DNA of 64,000 nucleotides from Mactromeris polynyma. Lineage: Eukaryota; Mollusca; Bivalvia; Venerida; Mactridae. The notes under the pieces were generated by a model. That model was not told the DNA's origin. It saw nothing but the letters and a program-made list of their open reading frames with translations, and made no database searches. The position numbers were made by a program, and so were the translations under genes. Location: contig JASFXZ010000014.1 of the NCBI GenBank assembly GCA_032209605.1, positions 3,368,912 through 3,432,911 on the forward strand. Direction: 5' to 3'. Below, in pieces: positions 31,667 to 45,019 of this stretch. Numbering within the stretch: the stretch's first letter is position 1; each line of letters opens with the position of its first letter.

Positions 31667-33693
31667 TTAGAGGGCAAAATGTAGCAAAATGTTGCGATTA
31701 AAGGGCAAAATGTAGCAAAATGTTGCGATTAGAGGGCAAAATGTAGCAAAATATTGTGATTAAAGGGCAAAATTTAGGTCTTTGGATGAACGTTGAATGA
31801 TATTTATAGATAAATATTCATGCTTACGGTACTAGTATATTGATCGAATGCCTATCCAGTAAGATCATATCATAATGAAAGTATAAATATTAGCACTAGC
31901 TATCTTATATATAAATTTATATCATAACCTTTCATATTGATATAATGCATCAAATGTATATACTTCAGGACATCTGTCTGATGACCTAGAGCACCCCGGA
32001 TACATAACATCCATGTATGCATTCACTCCGCTGTCGAGGGCGACCTAAGATGACCAGAAGTTGGAGAGGGCTGATGTGCCTGTAGGTCGGATTTGTTCGG
32101 GTGACCAGCTATTTTTAGTATCAATGAAACTTCGACTGTATCTTACAAATGTAGACTTGGCAATCAAATTCAACATATGTCCGTGTCAAGTATCAAAGAC
32201 GTTTAACCCATGTCTACCAGTGCTTCCAGAAAGCTTAAATTCCTCATTAAATAGCCTGACAATATGGGACTTGAACCAAATACCGCCTGAATAATAGTAT
32301 GACACTCTATCGACTGAGCTTACCGGGTCGCCGCTTATCCCCACACCACTACAATCCTCCCTCTTCCGACATTTGAGACTCAACTGTCAAACATTGCTGT
32401 CACATATAAGTAATTGTAGGGGAAAAGGTGCACCCAATGTGGGGCTCGAAAAGCTTATTCATTATAATATATAATTGTTTTAGATCTGCTTTAATGTTAA
32501 ATATTACTTAATCGTTTCAGGTTTTCATGATATTCACAAGATGCCTATTTTATGCTTTCCAGTGGTTTATAGAGATTTATCAGTGAAATAAAAATCGTAT
32601 GTTCACTGTTTCAAACAGTGAAAATATCATTTTGATATTTCTCACTGTTCCGATTTTTGGGACTATTTTTACCCCACTGGTAACACCAAAAGGGAAATCA
32701 CTGTGTAGAAACTATATTGAATTGCCTCCCTTTGTATTGAAATGGGAGTAAATCACAAAATGACCTCTCTTTTGTACATGTAATAGAAAACCATGACGTC
32801 ATCATCCGGTATATTTGTTGACATTTCGAAGTAGGATGCGGTTGTTTTCCGCTTGTATTTCACATAATTTCGAACAAATGAATGTTCTTTATATATATTT
32901 ATTTACATAGCGATATCTTGCCATGCGGGTATTTTGATTTAAGTGCCTGTAACGTCGAAAACTAAAGCTACTTTAATTTTCGTCTGCAACATTTAACAAT
33001 ATAGGTCTAGTTAACATGGCACAGCTATTTTCACGGAAACGTCAATTTCAACCACACGGAATCTAGATCAATGGGACTCTCCCAAATGGTCAACAAGTCG
33101 AATGTACAAAACCTGAGGTATTCTGTATCTGAGCGTTGCCACGCGAAGAAACCCCTCTCGCTAGACCATTCAAGACAGTTCGTGTCATCTCTGACAGTGA
33201 CATTGACGGTTATTCATGTGCAAAACTCGTCAGTTACTACAGACTGTTTAAAATCGTTCTCCAAGTATCAAAGTTCTTTGTTAACAAGTTATTTTCATCT
33301 TTACGTGTTGTCAATTTCATTTCCAACATGGCGCCGCGCTTTGATCATTTATCGATGTGCAATGAATATTGAAAAAATATTTTTTTAATTTATAATTTAA
33401 TGTGAAACAATAATTAAATTGTCTCAATATTTCTTATCAAATTGTTGTTTTATCGACTTTTCAATGCTGTGTAGTTTAATAAATTGGTAAGAGTTGACAT
33501 TATTTTGTCAGCGGTTGTTGAAAAATCGATATGATTGTAAAGCGGCTACAGAGGCACCGCACAGGATAGTAAATGAGACGCTCGAGTAGTTATTGGTCAA
33601 AATAATGTTTAATTCTTTAAAAAAGCATAAAATAAAAAGACTATTTGTTGATTTCGATGGAAGATCGAATTTTATTTCACTCGTGGTCAAAAG
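31667..33693. repeat. 2028-bp tandem duplication, copy 2
   Basis: Second copy of the unit, starting inside the 31-bp minisatellite. Differences from copy 1 include 30919/32947 (A/C), 31067/33095 (T/G), 31333/33361 (T/A) and 31513/33541 (T/G), with one or two more. Its right end runs into the foldback at 33643-33793; copy 1 stops after that foldback's left arm. Confidence 0.92.
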
Positions 33694-33793
33694 AAAAGTT
33701 TATTTTCACACATGGCTACGCCACTCGTGAAAATATATATTTCTTTTGACCACTCGTGAAATAAAATTCGATCTTCCATCGAAATCAACAAAT
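33643..33793. repeat. 151-bp foldback (inverted repeat)
   Basis: Left arm 33643-33696 and right arm 33740-33793 are 54-nt inverted repeats with two mismatches, containing GATTTCGATGGAAGATCG. The 43-bp spacer is itself partly inverted (TATTTTCAC ... GTGAAAATA). The 2028-bp duplication breaks within this structure, so the hairpin may have been the breakpoint. Confidence 0.85.
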
Positions 33794-36477
33794 ATCCTCT
33801 ATATCATTGTTGAATATTATGCTTTAAAATGCAGTTTTATTGAGAAAAAAATAATTACTGTTATATAGAGTTTTAAATTTCTTTTTTCAACTAGGTTCGT
33901 ATGTGCAGGCGAAAAATTTATCAGGTTGGGAAAAGTACCATTTGTAGAGACTTCTGATTTTTCTCAACAAGCTTTGTAAAACACGTGAAACAAGCAGCTA
34001 ACCAAAGGATTGATAATACACTGTGACGAGGTTGCTTAAATCACAGGCGGCTGCAAATGTTGAGTTGAAATTTCAAACAAAATGTCTGTCTCTTCATTCT
34101 CAGTACACAACTCATGACAGGACATTATGAGAACGATCAAGCATATTGTATCTTTATTATTTGTGTCTATTCAAAGCTGGATGGGCTGAGGTGAGTGTTG
34201 TGTTTGTGCCATATCCAAGGAGATGCTGGATTCATTCAGTCTGAATTACTAGTACTAATTCGCCTCAACAACTAGACCACGACTTACCGACTGCATTATT
34301 CATTTTATATCATACAGATTTACTGAGCAAAACTTCTCACACAACATAGAGGCAATTTCCATCAGTTATAATACAAAAGGTTCAAATATAATGCGACCAA
34401 AGCAAAGATTTATGTCAAATGGCATTTGTACTTGGTGCTACAACGAAACTAGGTAAAAACATTTATTTGCTTGACGTTAAAGAATTGGTTTTTAGATATA
34501 TTTATTAAAGTGCCAAAAATAATTGTGTTGCCATTAGAAGTTTTGATTAGAATATATTTGTGAAAATAAATGAATCGGATTAATTACCTTTTTGCCACAT
34601 ACTACTTACGGATTTCGTTGGGAGTTGGTCTGATGAACAGCAAATGTCCCAATTTCTAGGGCAAAATATACAGCTCTTGTATTTCTATCATATTTGCTTT
34701 TCGGATTCCTTGATACATGTATATATAGAAACATGTCCCAGTGATAAAAATACAACTTTTTGTTTGGTATTTTTACATTTTTAAACACAATCATACTAAC
34801 GACTTCAAATGTATTTACATACTTATGAAGAAATAACATGCTGTTACAATTAATATTTTAGGTCTAAAATGCTTGATTAATTATGTCATTTTCAACAGTA
34901 ATTTGAAAACGGTCAAGTAATTTTTCTACAAAAATATCTTTCCCATATTCTTGTTTGAATTTGTTTCAATTTATATATATCGCAGATAAATTTGCAATAA
35001 AGGCAATTTTGAGCAACTAAAATCAATTAAAACATCAATAGTAACTGGCATTAAAATGTGATGCAATAATTTTGGCAATTATTTGTGAAAAAATAAAATA
35101 TGGTTTTATTTCTTCATTAAATATTTCATTTGCACTGGGTGTAAATACAATTTAAGTAAGTATAAAAATGAGTAATATATCATATTTCAAAACGAAAATG
35201 TCATCTAATTGTGATATAAAAGTATGAATTTTATGCATAAATAAGCATATTTTTTTTAATATTCAACACAAGTCTGATTACTATTTTTATAATTGTAGAA
35301 GACACTTTACCGTATATATATAAGTGTCAGATGGTGACAGCAAGTACTGATTGGATGTATATTGGAGTCCCTCTGAGACAGACATTATGAAATGCTGATT
35401 AGGGGTCTGGACAAGATCGGTATCACGATAGTGCACAAAGGGGGCAATATTGTTTATTGCAGAACTATGTATCTTTAGACAAAGAGAATTAATTGGTATT
35501 GTGTAAACCTGCCTCTGTTTCTGATTTTTATCATCTTACCTTTGAAATCTAATTTTTGATTATATAACAATCATCGATGTCATGCATAACAAACATGTGT
35601 TGAAGTTGTTTGAAGTCCGTAGAGCTGGTAAACATTATCGTGCAACAAGTCGTGAATAGAGTTCGCTGTCTACAATGTATGAGTTCATGTGTTATGCTAT
35701 TTACGTCTTAACTTACGTCACTGGTGGTTGTAAAGGTAATTTATTCATAAAGATAACGTCAAAAATAACAGCAAATCGTCAACTTCAAAGAGTTTAATCG
35801 TCGATGGATATTCATTTATTTTCGCTTTGGATTACAAAAATATGGACCTGTTTTGTGAGACGAGAATTTCAAATAAAGCCCGACTGTTGCATATCGTGTT
35901 TTATTGACATTTTAAAAATATAAAGTAAGGGGTGAATTATAACAGCTAAGTAAAAAGTAACCTGTCTTACTAATTTTGTACTAACAGTATCAATGCCAGA
36001 TAGTCTCTGTACATGCCTAGTAAGTGTTCATTGCATACTTATTTTTAATTATTGTGTATTCAAGTGGTGAAATCAAGTGAATTGAGCATAGTTCGGGATG
36101 GTTTTTAACTTGAATATCTCAGATTTCACTGTATTTTAACTTCTAAGAATATATACAAATTTATAAACTATTTGTCAGAAAGAGTATGATGTACCGTCAG
36201 CCTAGGCTTTTCATATGCTTAGTGTTAAATGTAGATACATGTAAGTTATTTACGTACGAGGTTGTTGTCAAGCGTGCATTTTTGGTGCATTTCTGGGATA
36301 ACCTCGCCCAATCTTGACGGATTTGCATAAAGTTGTTGTCGTATAAAAGATCATTCATGCTTAGAATACGTTGTTATTCATGGATATATATTGATGTATG
36401 AAGCGCGATTTCATCCGCTTAAAATGGTCAGATGTGAAAAGTGTTAGAGTTCTCGTGCTATATACACATATACTATA
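33794..36477. other. Intergenic A/B, homologous to 54290-56007
   Basis: No gene. From about 33800 to 36230 it aligns closely with 54310-55920 downstream, with some extra sequence in this copy, showing that it belongs to the duplicated unit. About 34950-35600 is a decayed relative (opposite orientation) of the interior of the element at 10450-12944 (shared phrases AGTGTCAGATGGTGACAGCA and GGGGTCTGGA). Confidence 0.7.
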
Positions 36478-36905
36478 ACAGTGAGAAAGGGAGAGAACTT
36501 GTGACAATCACTGTGTTTTAAACTGATTTAATTTCTAGACTTAAATGGATCGAGATATATACAGCACCAGGTACATAGTGGACCATATGATTGCTAACAT
36601 GTATGTATCGTATGAGGTGTAGACTAGCTGTCGTGAGTCTGACTCCTGATTCGAATGTCGTGAGGTCGAGCCCCGCTTCCACTCGGATTTAAACCAAGAT
36701 CACCAAAGTCCTGGAATTAGATGCGAGTACTGGTTAGTCACCCAGAAAGTAGTTATCGGCAGTGATTAGTTGTTAGAACTTGCTTAACAGTCAGTATAAA
36801 ATGAGTAAGCTAAACTAATGTGTAACTACAAGTGACCCAAGTATGGTGACTCATTTAGAACGATTGTTGTATCCAATTGTCAATTAATTTTGTTTGTACA
36901 TGTAC
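36478..36905 (+). repeat. tRNA-like repeat head (copy 2)
   Basis: Same head as at 1171, better preserved: GTGAGAAAGGGAGAGAACTT at the start, B-box-like GAGGTCGAGCCCCGC at about 36660, then the GTGACCCAAGTATGGTGACT segment. It is followed by a minisatellite. Confidence 0.75.
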
Positions 36906-36984
36906 ACAGTCATAACTTGTATCTTGAACATTTTCATTGCCTAGCGTAAAAGTTGTTGTAAATTGTTCGTGATAGTGTATTTAT

Positions 36985-38515
36985 GCGTTTTCTACAGCAA
37001 ATGTTCTTGTACATTGTTTGTGTGAATATATACTTTCAAGAGCAAATGTTCTTGTACATTTTTGTGTTTATGTTTACTATCCAGGGCAAATGTTCTTGTA
37101 CATTTTTGTGTATATATTTACTTTCAAGAGCAAATGTTCTTCCACATTTTTGTGTAAATATATACTTTAAAGAGCGAATGTTCTTGTACATTTTTGTGTA
37201 AATATGTCTTTTCAAGAGCAAATGTTCTTGTACATTGTTTGTGCATATATATACTTTCAAGAACAAATGTTCTTGTACATTGTTCTGTAAATATGTACTT
37301 TCAAGAGCAAATGTTCTTGTAAATGTTTGTGTATATACTTACTTTCAAGAGCAAATGTTCTTGTACATTTTTGTGTAAATATGTACTTTCAAGAGCAAAT
37401 ATTCTTGTACATTTTTGTGTATATCTACTTTCAAGAGCCAATGTGCTTGTACATTGTTTGTGCATGTATATATACTTTCACGAACAAATGTTCTTGTAGA
37501 TTATTTGTGCATATATATATATACTTTCAAGAGCAAATGTTCTTATACATTATATGTGTAAGGATATACTTTCAAGAGCAAATGTTCTTGTACATTGTTT
37601 GTGTATGTATATATACTTTCAAGAGCAAATGTTCTTGTACATTGTTTGTGTGTATTTACACTCAAGAGCAAAAGTTCTTGTACATTGTTTGTGTATGGAT
37701 ATACTTTCAAGAGCAAATATTCTTTACATTGCTTGTGTATATATATATATACTTTCAAGTGCAAATGTTCTTGTACATTGCTTTTGTATATATACATATG
37801 TATATTTTCAAGAGCAAATATTCTTGTACTCTGTTTGTTTGTGTATATATACTTTCAAGAGTAAATGTTCTTATACATTGTATGCGTATATACTTACTTT
37901 CAAGAGCAAATGTTATTGTACATTGTTGGCGTATGAACATATACTTTCAAGAGCAAATGTTATTGTACATTGTTGGTGTATATAAATATACTTTCAAGAG
38001 CAAATGTTCTTATACATTTTATGTGTATATAGACTTTCAAGAGCAAATGTTCTTGTACATTGTTTGTATACATTGTGTGTGTATATATATAATTTCAAAA
38101 GCAAATGTTCTTGTACATTGTTTGTGTATATATATATACTTTCAAGAGCAAATGTTCTTTTACAATCTTTGGGTATGTATATACTTTCAAGAGCAAATGT
38201 TCTTGTACATTGTTTGTATACATTGTGTGTGTATATATATAATTTCAAAAGCAAATGTAATTGTACAATGTTTGTGTATATATACTTTCAAGACCAAATG
38301 TTCTTTTACAATCTTTGGGTATGTATATTCTTTCAAGAGCAAATGTTCTTGTACATTGTTTATGTATATATTTACTTTCAAGAGCAATGTTCTTGTGCAC
38401 TGTTTGTTCGTGTATATGTACTTTCAAGAGCAATGTTCTTGTACATTGTGTATATATATACTTTCTAGAGCAAATGTTCTTATTCATTGTTTGTATATAT
38501 ATATACTTACAAGAG
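36985..38515 (+). repeat. ~45-bp minisatellite downstream of gene B, array 1
   Basis: About 33 copies of a unit near TATATACTTTCAAGAGCAAA, TGTTCTTGTACATTGTTTGT. The multiple-of-three period leaves a 406-codon frame open (37327-38547) on the plus strand plus several others on both strands. I treat these as artefacts. Confidence 0.95.
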
Positions 38516-38517
38516 CA

Positions 38518-38900
38518 ACTCGTGACAATCACTGTGTTTTAAACTGATTTAATTTCTAGACTTAAATGGATCGTGATATATACAGCTCCAGGTACATAGT
38601 GGACCATATGATTGCTAACTAGCTGTCGTGAGTCTGACTTCTGATTCGAATGTCGTGAGGTCGAACCCCGCTTCCAGCCGGATTTAAACCAAGTACGTAC
38701 ACAACACTACTGGTATTAGATGCGAGTACCGGTTAGTCACCGAGGAAGTTGTCATCGGCAGTGATTTGTTTAAGTTGTAAGAACCTGTTTCACAGTCAGT
38801 ATAAAATGGGTAAACTTAAACTAATATGTATATAGATGACCAAGTATGGTGACTCATTTAGCAAGATTGTTGTATCAAATTGTCAATCAATTTTGTTTGT
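38518..38900 (+). repeat. tRNA-like repeat head (copy 3)
   Basis: A second head directly follows the first array (it starts within CAACTCGTGACAATCACTGT and includes GAGGTCGAACCCCGC). Its first few bases are lost into the array. The same two-head layout is present downstream of gene C. Confidence 0.75.
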
Positions 38901-38939
38901 ACACATTCAAAACTTGTATTTCAAACGTCTATAGTGTCA

Positions 38940-39480
38940 CGAGGAAACGTTGTTGAAAATTGTATGTGTATGCATATACTTTCAAGAGCAAATGTTGTTG
39001 TAAATTGTATGTATGTATATACTTTCAAGAGCAAACGTTGTTGTAAATTGTATGTATGTATATACTTTCAAGAGCAAACGTTGTTTTACATTGTATGTGA
39101 ATGTATATACTTTCAAGAGCAAACGTTGTTGTAAATTGTATGTATGTATATACTTTCAAGAGCAAATGTTCTTGTGCATTGTATGTATATACTTTCTAGT
39201 GAAAATTATCTTGTGCATTGTGCATTGTATGGGTATTTATATACTTTCAAGAGCAAATGTTAGTGTGCATTGTATGGGTATGTATATACTTTCAAGAGCA
39301 GATATTAGTGTGCATTGTATAGGTATGTATATACTTTCAAGAGCAAATGTTAGTGTGCATTGTATGGGTATGTATATACTTTCAAGAGCAAATTTTCTAG
39401 TCCAATATTTGTGATTGTGCTTTCCGGAGCAAAAGTTCTTGCACAATGTTTGTGTTCATGTATTGGTATACTTTCTAGAG
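38940..39480 (+). repeat. ~45-bp minisatellite downstream of gene B, array 2
   Basis: About 12 copies of a variant in which TGTTCTTGTACATTG is replaced by CGTTGTTGTAAATTG and then TGTTAGTGTGCATTG. The variants match the equivalent array at 58695-59475. Confidence 0.92.
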
Positions 39481-40838
39481 CACAAATTCTTGTACATTGT
39501 GTGAAATCATGATTCATACTATCTACCTTCACCGTAAACATAGTGCATCCATTACTGGTGCATGGGTCTATGACCTTTTCGGTTGTGATAACTGTCATTC
39601 CGTATTTTGCCTAGATACCGTAGTGCTCAGATATACAGATAGTTCCCACATTAACAATATTTACCTCCCTTGTTCTGAATGATCGGCAATATTGATAGGC
39701 AATATACTTCAAGTTTATAGGGAATATAATATAAACAATGACATGGACATATAAACCAAGAATAAAATTGTTTATATGTCCTTGACGATGATAAAATAAA
39801 ACCGAGAAATAAAAACAAGTTATTCTGTTTAGTTGTACATGAGGGAACTTATCTATTATTGTATGTATTTTACTATGTTTACTGCGTTTGGGAGTACTAT
39901 TGTGAATTAGGCATCTTGTGATGTCTTGTGCAAACATGTCTGTTTGGTAATCATAGATGAGGACAATAGTTATGAAATGAATATCACATTCATCTTGTAT
40001 AAAATGATTCGAAACACAAACATATAATAAAAATATGTAATAAACAAAATATAATGTACATTGTACAATGTTCAAAACAAGACAGAAATTGAACACAATT
40101 GACATAATTAATTTAAATCTATCTCAATATGTTATCAACGAATACATAAGAGCTTTAAAGGTTTAACTGTATATTATATCTTCAGTGCAAACATTTCAAA
40201 CATCTTGATAACTTCATAGACAATTTCATACATCAACTTTATTGCAAAGTTACAGAAATATATATATATCATCAACAAGAGGACATAGTTTAGAAAGTGA
40301 CCTGTATCGCATAAATAAAAGACAAGTCGGGTTTCATGCAGATAAGGTAGTAAATTACTCTTTTGTGATTTTAAGTATTGACGTACATTTTGACCCCACA
40401 TAACCCATTTTCGAACTTGACCTACTTTTCATCGATGCAATCATTCCAAGTACATGGAGATCTGGAGAGTGTGAACAAGGTTTACAAAATGACCTAGTTT
40501 TTTATGTTCCAAAGTACGCAAGTCTAATTTCGTTGATAAGAACAATGTGACATTGACACAAGGAAATCATTAAAAATACATAAATCAACAACTTTGTTCG
40601 GAATGTTATATCAAAACAATATCATCTTGTAAGAAATGATCTAACTAAGAAAATGCATGGTCGAAATGATAGGTAACATATGCTTCCATTCAGTAACAAA
40701 AAAGTTAAAAACATCTTTGTCAGCGAAGCATCAAAACATTTCGTTTGTCATCAACTTGTTTTTTTTGTATTCATTAAAATTTACTGATAAAATCGAATTG
40801 TACATGAAATTTGATAGGAAAAACACCCACAGAAGTAT
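39481..40838 (-). other. 3' flank of gene B
   Basis: No gene. It aligns with 2940-4192 and 60061-61151, so it is ancestral 3' flank. It contains the dispersed repeat (about 40300-40530) also found 3' of A and C. Confidence 0.6.
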
Positions 40839-43477
40839 TTACTGACAACCTGTTGTTTCAAAGTACAAACTCCAACCATCTTCTTTTGTGATTTTAACTC
40901 CATGTTTTGATACCAGATACTCGGCCATATAATCAATAGATTTGTCCCAATTCAGTTTTGTGCGTGTTTCTCCATCAACTATTGATAACTTACACTTTTC
41001 TAGCTCAACTTTTATCACAGATTTATTTCTTATCATACTTCCAATGAAAGAATGAAAGCAATCACTACTCATTGTCACAGCAAACAACGTTATCTTCGTT
41101 TGTTTTACTTCAAGATGTAGTTGTAGTAAAATATCGTCATCTACGATCATATCCATTAGCTTTAGCGACTTGATAGACTTAAGTGTTTTTACTGTAGATA
41201 TTATTGTTTTCATTGTATTGTAATCTAACCGTAAGAAAAAGCCATGGAAAAAAAGATGTTCTATTTGTGATTCATTAATACAGTTAAATAAATAAAAGTA
41301 ACTATCAAAAATTGTTTCAGACAATGGATCTAAGGCGATGTACAGTAAATTGGAACTGTTTACATTACTACATATGATATCAACGCGCTCAAGACATAAC
41401 GAAGTGAGGTGTGTATGATTTGTAAGATTCAGAGCCAATGTACAGTCACTATCTCCACCCTGGTGATTATCACAAGCCACATCATACAATTTTATATTTT
41501 CCATGCGATCATTGTCAGTTAGAAAGTCCACAAAAATACGTAAACTGTCATGCTGCATTTTAACATTATTCAGTGACAAAGATGTGAGTCGATGGAGGCT
41601 GCTTACCGGTATTTCGGGTAGCAATGTAGAATTGCCCTCAATGCTAACAGTGTGCAATGTTGATTCATTCCGTAACATGCACTCAGTAAACTTTGCATCA
41701 TATACATAATCCCCAGAAAAAGGATCGTCAGGCACCTTACCAACACTTAAACATTCTAACGTTTCTATGTCATCAAACTCATTAAAATATATACCTTTAA
41801 CTGAATATATTGATTTAACACATGTTTTATTTAACACTAACAGTTTTAGCAAAATGCTATCATTCAAATTATCATTAATAATAAAATCTTCAAGTTTTAG
41901 AGCAATACTCTGATCATTTGATCTGCAGACTTCCTTGAAACAATTCACAACCACAGTCTGTAATGACCTGATTTGCTCGCTATAAGAATCGCTGTTATAG
42001 TAAAATATTGAATTCTTTCCGCATGAAGTTAAATAATGAGATATGTTTAAGTAAATATTCTCAAACAATAATTTGACATTTTGATATGAAAGTCCGGCCA
42101 GCAAGATGAAGAAATTTTGAAATTGCACAACATCATTTACTGTGGTCCATTCTCTAACAATATCATCAAATATGCTACTTGTGTCAAATGAAGATACAAA
42201 CAACCCAGCGAAAAATTCAATGTAACTTTTATGCAAAAATGATAATTTGTGTTCTTTTTTTCCAAAACGCCCAATAACTTTATTTTTTGATAAGACGCCA
42301 ATCTTGCACAAGAAGTTTATTTTGTCAGTGGAAATGCAAAAAGGTTCTTTCGTAAGCATTTCCTCAGTAAAAACAAGGACAGATATACTTTCATCTTGTC
42401 GAAACAATGATCTAAATGCTAGTAAACATGTTTCCTTCAAAAGTGGAAAGTGTTTCTTAATCTGACCAAGTTCTGAAAGGGAATCGGGAGGTTGTACTTC
42501 AGAAACAGTTGATGATGGAAACTTAATATTTCTTTTTTCAGCTCGTTGAAAGAGCATCTCAACTATGTTACTATATATAAGCGCCCTACACATAGCAATG
42601 AGTTTTTTGTCAAACCATACAACTATTAACTGAGACGCAATCATGGGTATGCTCAGTTGCTCATCAAGTCCACATTGTTTGACTTCTATCAAGAAATCTT
42701 CTGGCTTCCTACGGTCCCAATTAGCATTGCTAATATGATTCACAATTTCCCTTACATATCGCCTCGATGAAAGGCCATGGATCCCAGTCATTTTCACTTG
42801 GTGATCCAGGTCCTTCTTCGACAGACGAACATTTTCGATCTTGTACGGCCGGCATGTTGTAAGATAGGTGCATCTCTCTGTATGTATTCTTTTAGGCAGT
42901 ACACATTCTTTTCTACTACTTGTCTTCGGAGTCCACTCATCAAGTGCATCCAATATAATAAGACACTCATTTTCCTTCAGAATGTTTTCTACAGATTTGT
43001 ACATTTCCTCCCGATTACCTTTAGACTTAGTGTAGAACAATTGGTCAATTATCATATCTAATATATCTTCATGATCACTCTCTCTCAGGGATACGTAAAA
43101 AACAAACTCAAATTTGGCCATGAAATCAATGTCCTTTTGCATAATACTATTGCTTACATGTTCACCAGATTGTGACTTACACCAAAGCAATGACATACAC
43201 TGGCAAAACGATGTCTTACCTACACCAGCATCGCCAGTAATAAATATATTTCTGAAAAAACGTTCGTCCGTAGATCTACAAAATATTTTCTCATAAGATA
43301 AAATTGGATAGTTTTTTGCCTCTTGTGTCTGTTGTCTGTGATACTGTACATGGCACATAGAGGGGGGCTGGTAGATAGTAAGGAGGTCGACCTCATCTTC
43401 ATCTTCACAACACAGTGGAGACACTTGCAAAGTACAACAGTCTCTCTTGTAAATCTTCATAAGATCATCTTTGAAGT
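40839..43477 (-). CDS. Gene B exon 6: NACHT NTPase and LRR
   Basis: A 2639-nt terminal exon, residues 388-1266, with acceptor ttctcttaag. It starts DFKDDLMKIYKRDCC, so the ATG at 43460 is internal. The P-loop GDAGVGKTS is at residues 469-477, Walker B LIILDALDEW and TTCRP are intact, and FLHKSYIEFFAGLF is conserved. LRR-like repeats fill the C-terminal third. Compared with A, differences concentrate in the last about 60 residues (for example LEKCKLSIVDGETRTKLNWD against LERCMLSMVDGETRKKLNEY) and in the segment before the P-loop. This NTPase/LRR half should carry nucleotide-driven assembly and recognition; the ligand is unknown. Confidence 0.9.
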
Positions 43478-43565
43478 CTTAAGAGAAAAGTTAGTATATT
43501 ATTGAAAACAATAGAACAATATCTATGTATATGCAATTGTTTGATAAAAAAATTAGAGAAACAGG

Positions 43566-43985
43566 AGTGCCATGATGGCCCTATATCACTCACCTGAGTA
43601 CATTGTCAAGTAGGCCTCAAGACAGTCCAGGAGGATTTTCAATTTTTTGACTTTGTGTCCTCCTTTTTGACCCCACATGACCCAGTACCACATAGAACTA
43701 ATTAAGATAAAGTTTTGACAGTTCTGGCAGAAAATCAACACTCGTTGAATCCACAAGGATTTTCCATCATTTGATCATGTGAACTAGTATTTGACCCCCG
43801 ATAACCAAGTTTCAAACTTGACCTAGATATCATTGAGACCAACATTCTGACCAAGTTTCATGCACATCAGGTAAAACATGTGACCTCTAGAGTGTTAACA
43901 AGCTAAATTGTTGATGACAGACAAAGATGGACAAAGGGCGATCCAAATAGCTCATCGTGTGCACTTTGTGCTCATGTAAGCTAAA
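43566..43985 (+). repeat. Dispersed non-coding repeat in gene B intron 5
   Basis: A repeat of about 420 bp beginning GGAGTGCCATGATGGCCC with CACTCACCTGAG near the left end and CTCATGTAAGCTAA at the right, so the ends are roughly inverted. The same repeat begins at about 63875 in gene C's intron. Gene A lacks it here, which is one more trait shared by B and C only. Confidence 0.65.
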
Positions 43986-44534
43986 AATAGATCAGGATTA
44001 ACAATTCAGAGCTTCTCTAGACTAATATCAGACTAATATCAGCAAACGAAGTGGGAAAAGACACACATGGAGGGATGACAAATACAACTACAAATGGACC
44101 AATGGGGCTACCAATACCTAACTCACACAAGGAGGAGACAAAAACAACACCTTACTGATAAGAATAAGGAACAAAATCATGCAAAAAAATGGTTTCTGAT
44201 CAATAACTCTTGAAAGGATGGATGGATGGATAGTAGGTGAAGTACATCATAAAGAAGATGTATGCAATATTTTATCAGAGCCTTCTATAATAGTGTCACA
44301 TTCCAAATGTATAGAACATAATTATCAAATGTGTAATATACAACACATTGCAATGTAATGTATTTTAATTGGGTTTAATTCTGTTTTTCAGCGAGTTTTC
44401 ACTCCTGGAATTCATTATCAACCAGTACTAACTTGCCCTGACACAAAAAGCTAACAACTTCTACATGTGAATCAGGGGTTCGGAACAAATCAAATGTATG
44501 TAGCCAAATGTCATGGAAGGACATGATCTGCTCA

Positions 44535-44602
44535 GCTTGGAAATCGAACCAGTACCTCACGGGTGACAGCTTAGCGCTCAAACCACTAAGCTAACATAAT
44601 AG
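44535..44602 (-). repeat. tRNA-like repeat (probable SINE head)
   Basis: Orthologous to the copy at 7434-7500 (GGTTCGATTTCC and CTTAGTGGTTTGAGCGCT on the minus strand). Confidence 0.5.
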
Positions 44603-44691
44603 GCTCTTTCCACATAAACATAATACCACATTATAATAGTTTCGCAGAACTGAAACATGCAACAATATAATAATTGTTTATTGAAACATAC

Positions 44692-44977
44692 CAAATTTAT
44701 CCTTAATTTTGGGGCGTTTAGGGGCTGTCAAAGTCTGTTCGATATTATCTAATTGCCTCTTCACTCCGCGTTGTTCCTTCATGACTATTGTCGCTAAGTT
44801 TTCAAGTCTAGCCACATCACACTTTAAGTCTTGCTCAAGTTCATACCACTGCTTTATGGTGTTAATCAGGTGTTTTTTAAATCCCTCATCAATATCCACT
44901 TCTTCCGCTCGATCAATTAACGATGGCAAGTCAGTGATGCAATTCTTACCACAAAACTTATTGAGTCCGATGAGGAT
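44692..44977 (-). CDS. Gene B exon 5: helical coiled-coil linker
   Basis: A 286-nt exon (phase 0 to 1), residues 293-387, with acceptor tttttcag and donor G|GTATGT. It contains LPSLIDRAEEVDIDEGFKKH, LEQDLKCDVARLENLA and RGVKRQLDNIEQTL. The end TAPKRPKIKDKF is strongly basic and could work as a nuclear localisation signal, unlike the copy in A (PKHPHVENK). Confidence 0.82.
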
Positions 44978-45019
44978 CTGAAAAACAAAGACAATGAGCA
45001 TGTTCAAAATATTTTCTTT

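Noticed and set aside
37327..38547. 406-codon open frame on the plus strand, and similar ones at 57158-58279 and 57583-58284
   Set aside because: They lie wholly within the ~45-bp minisatellite, repeat a 15-residue pattern, and coexist with other long open frames on both strands. The period, not selection, keeps them open.
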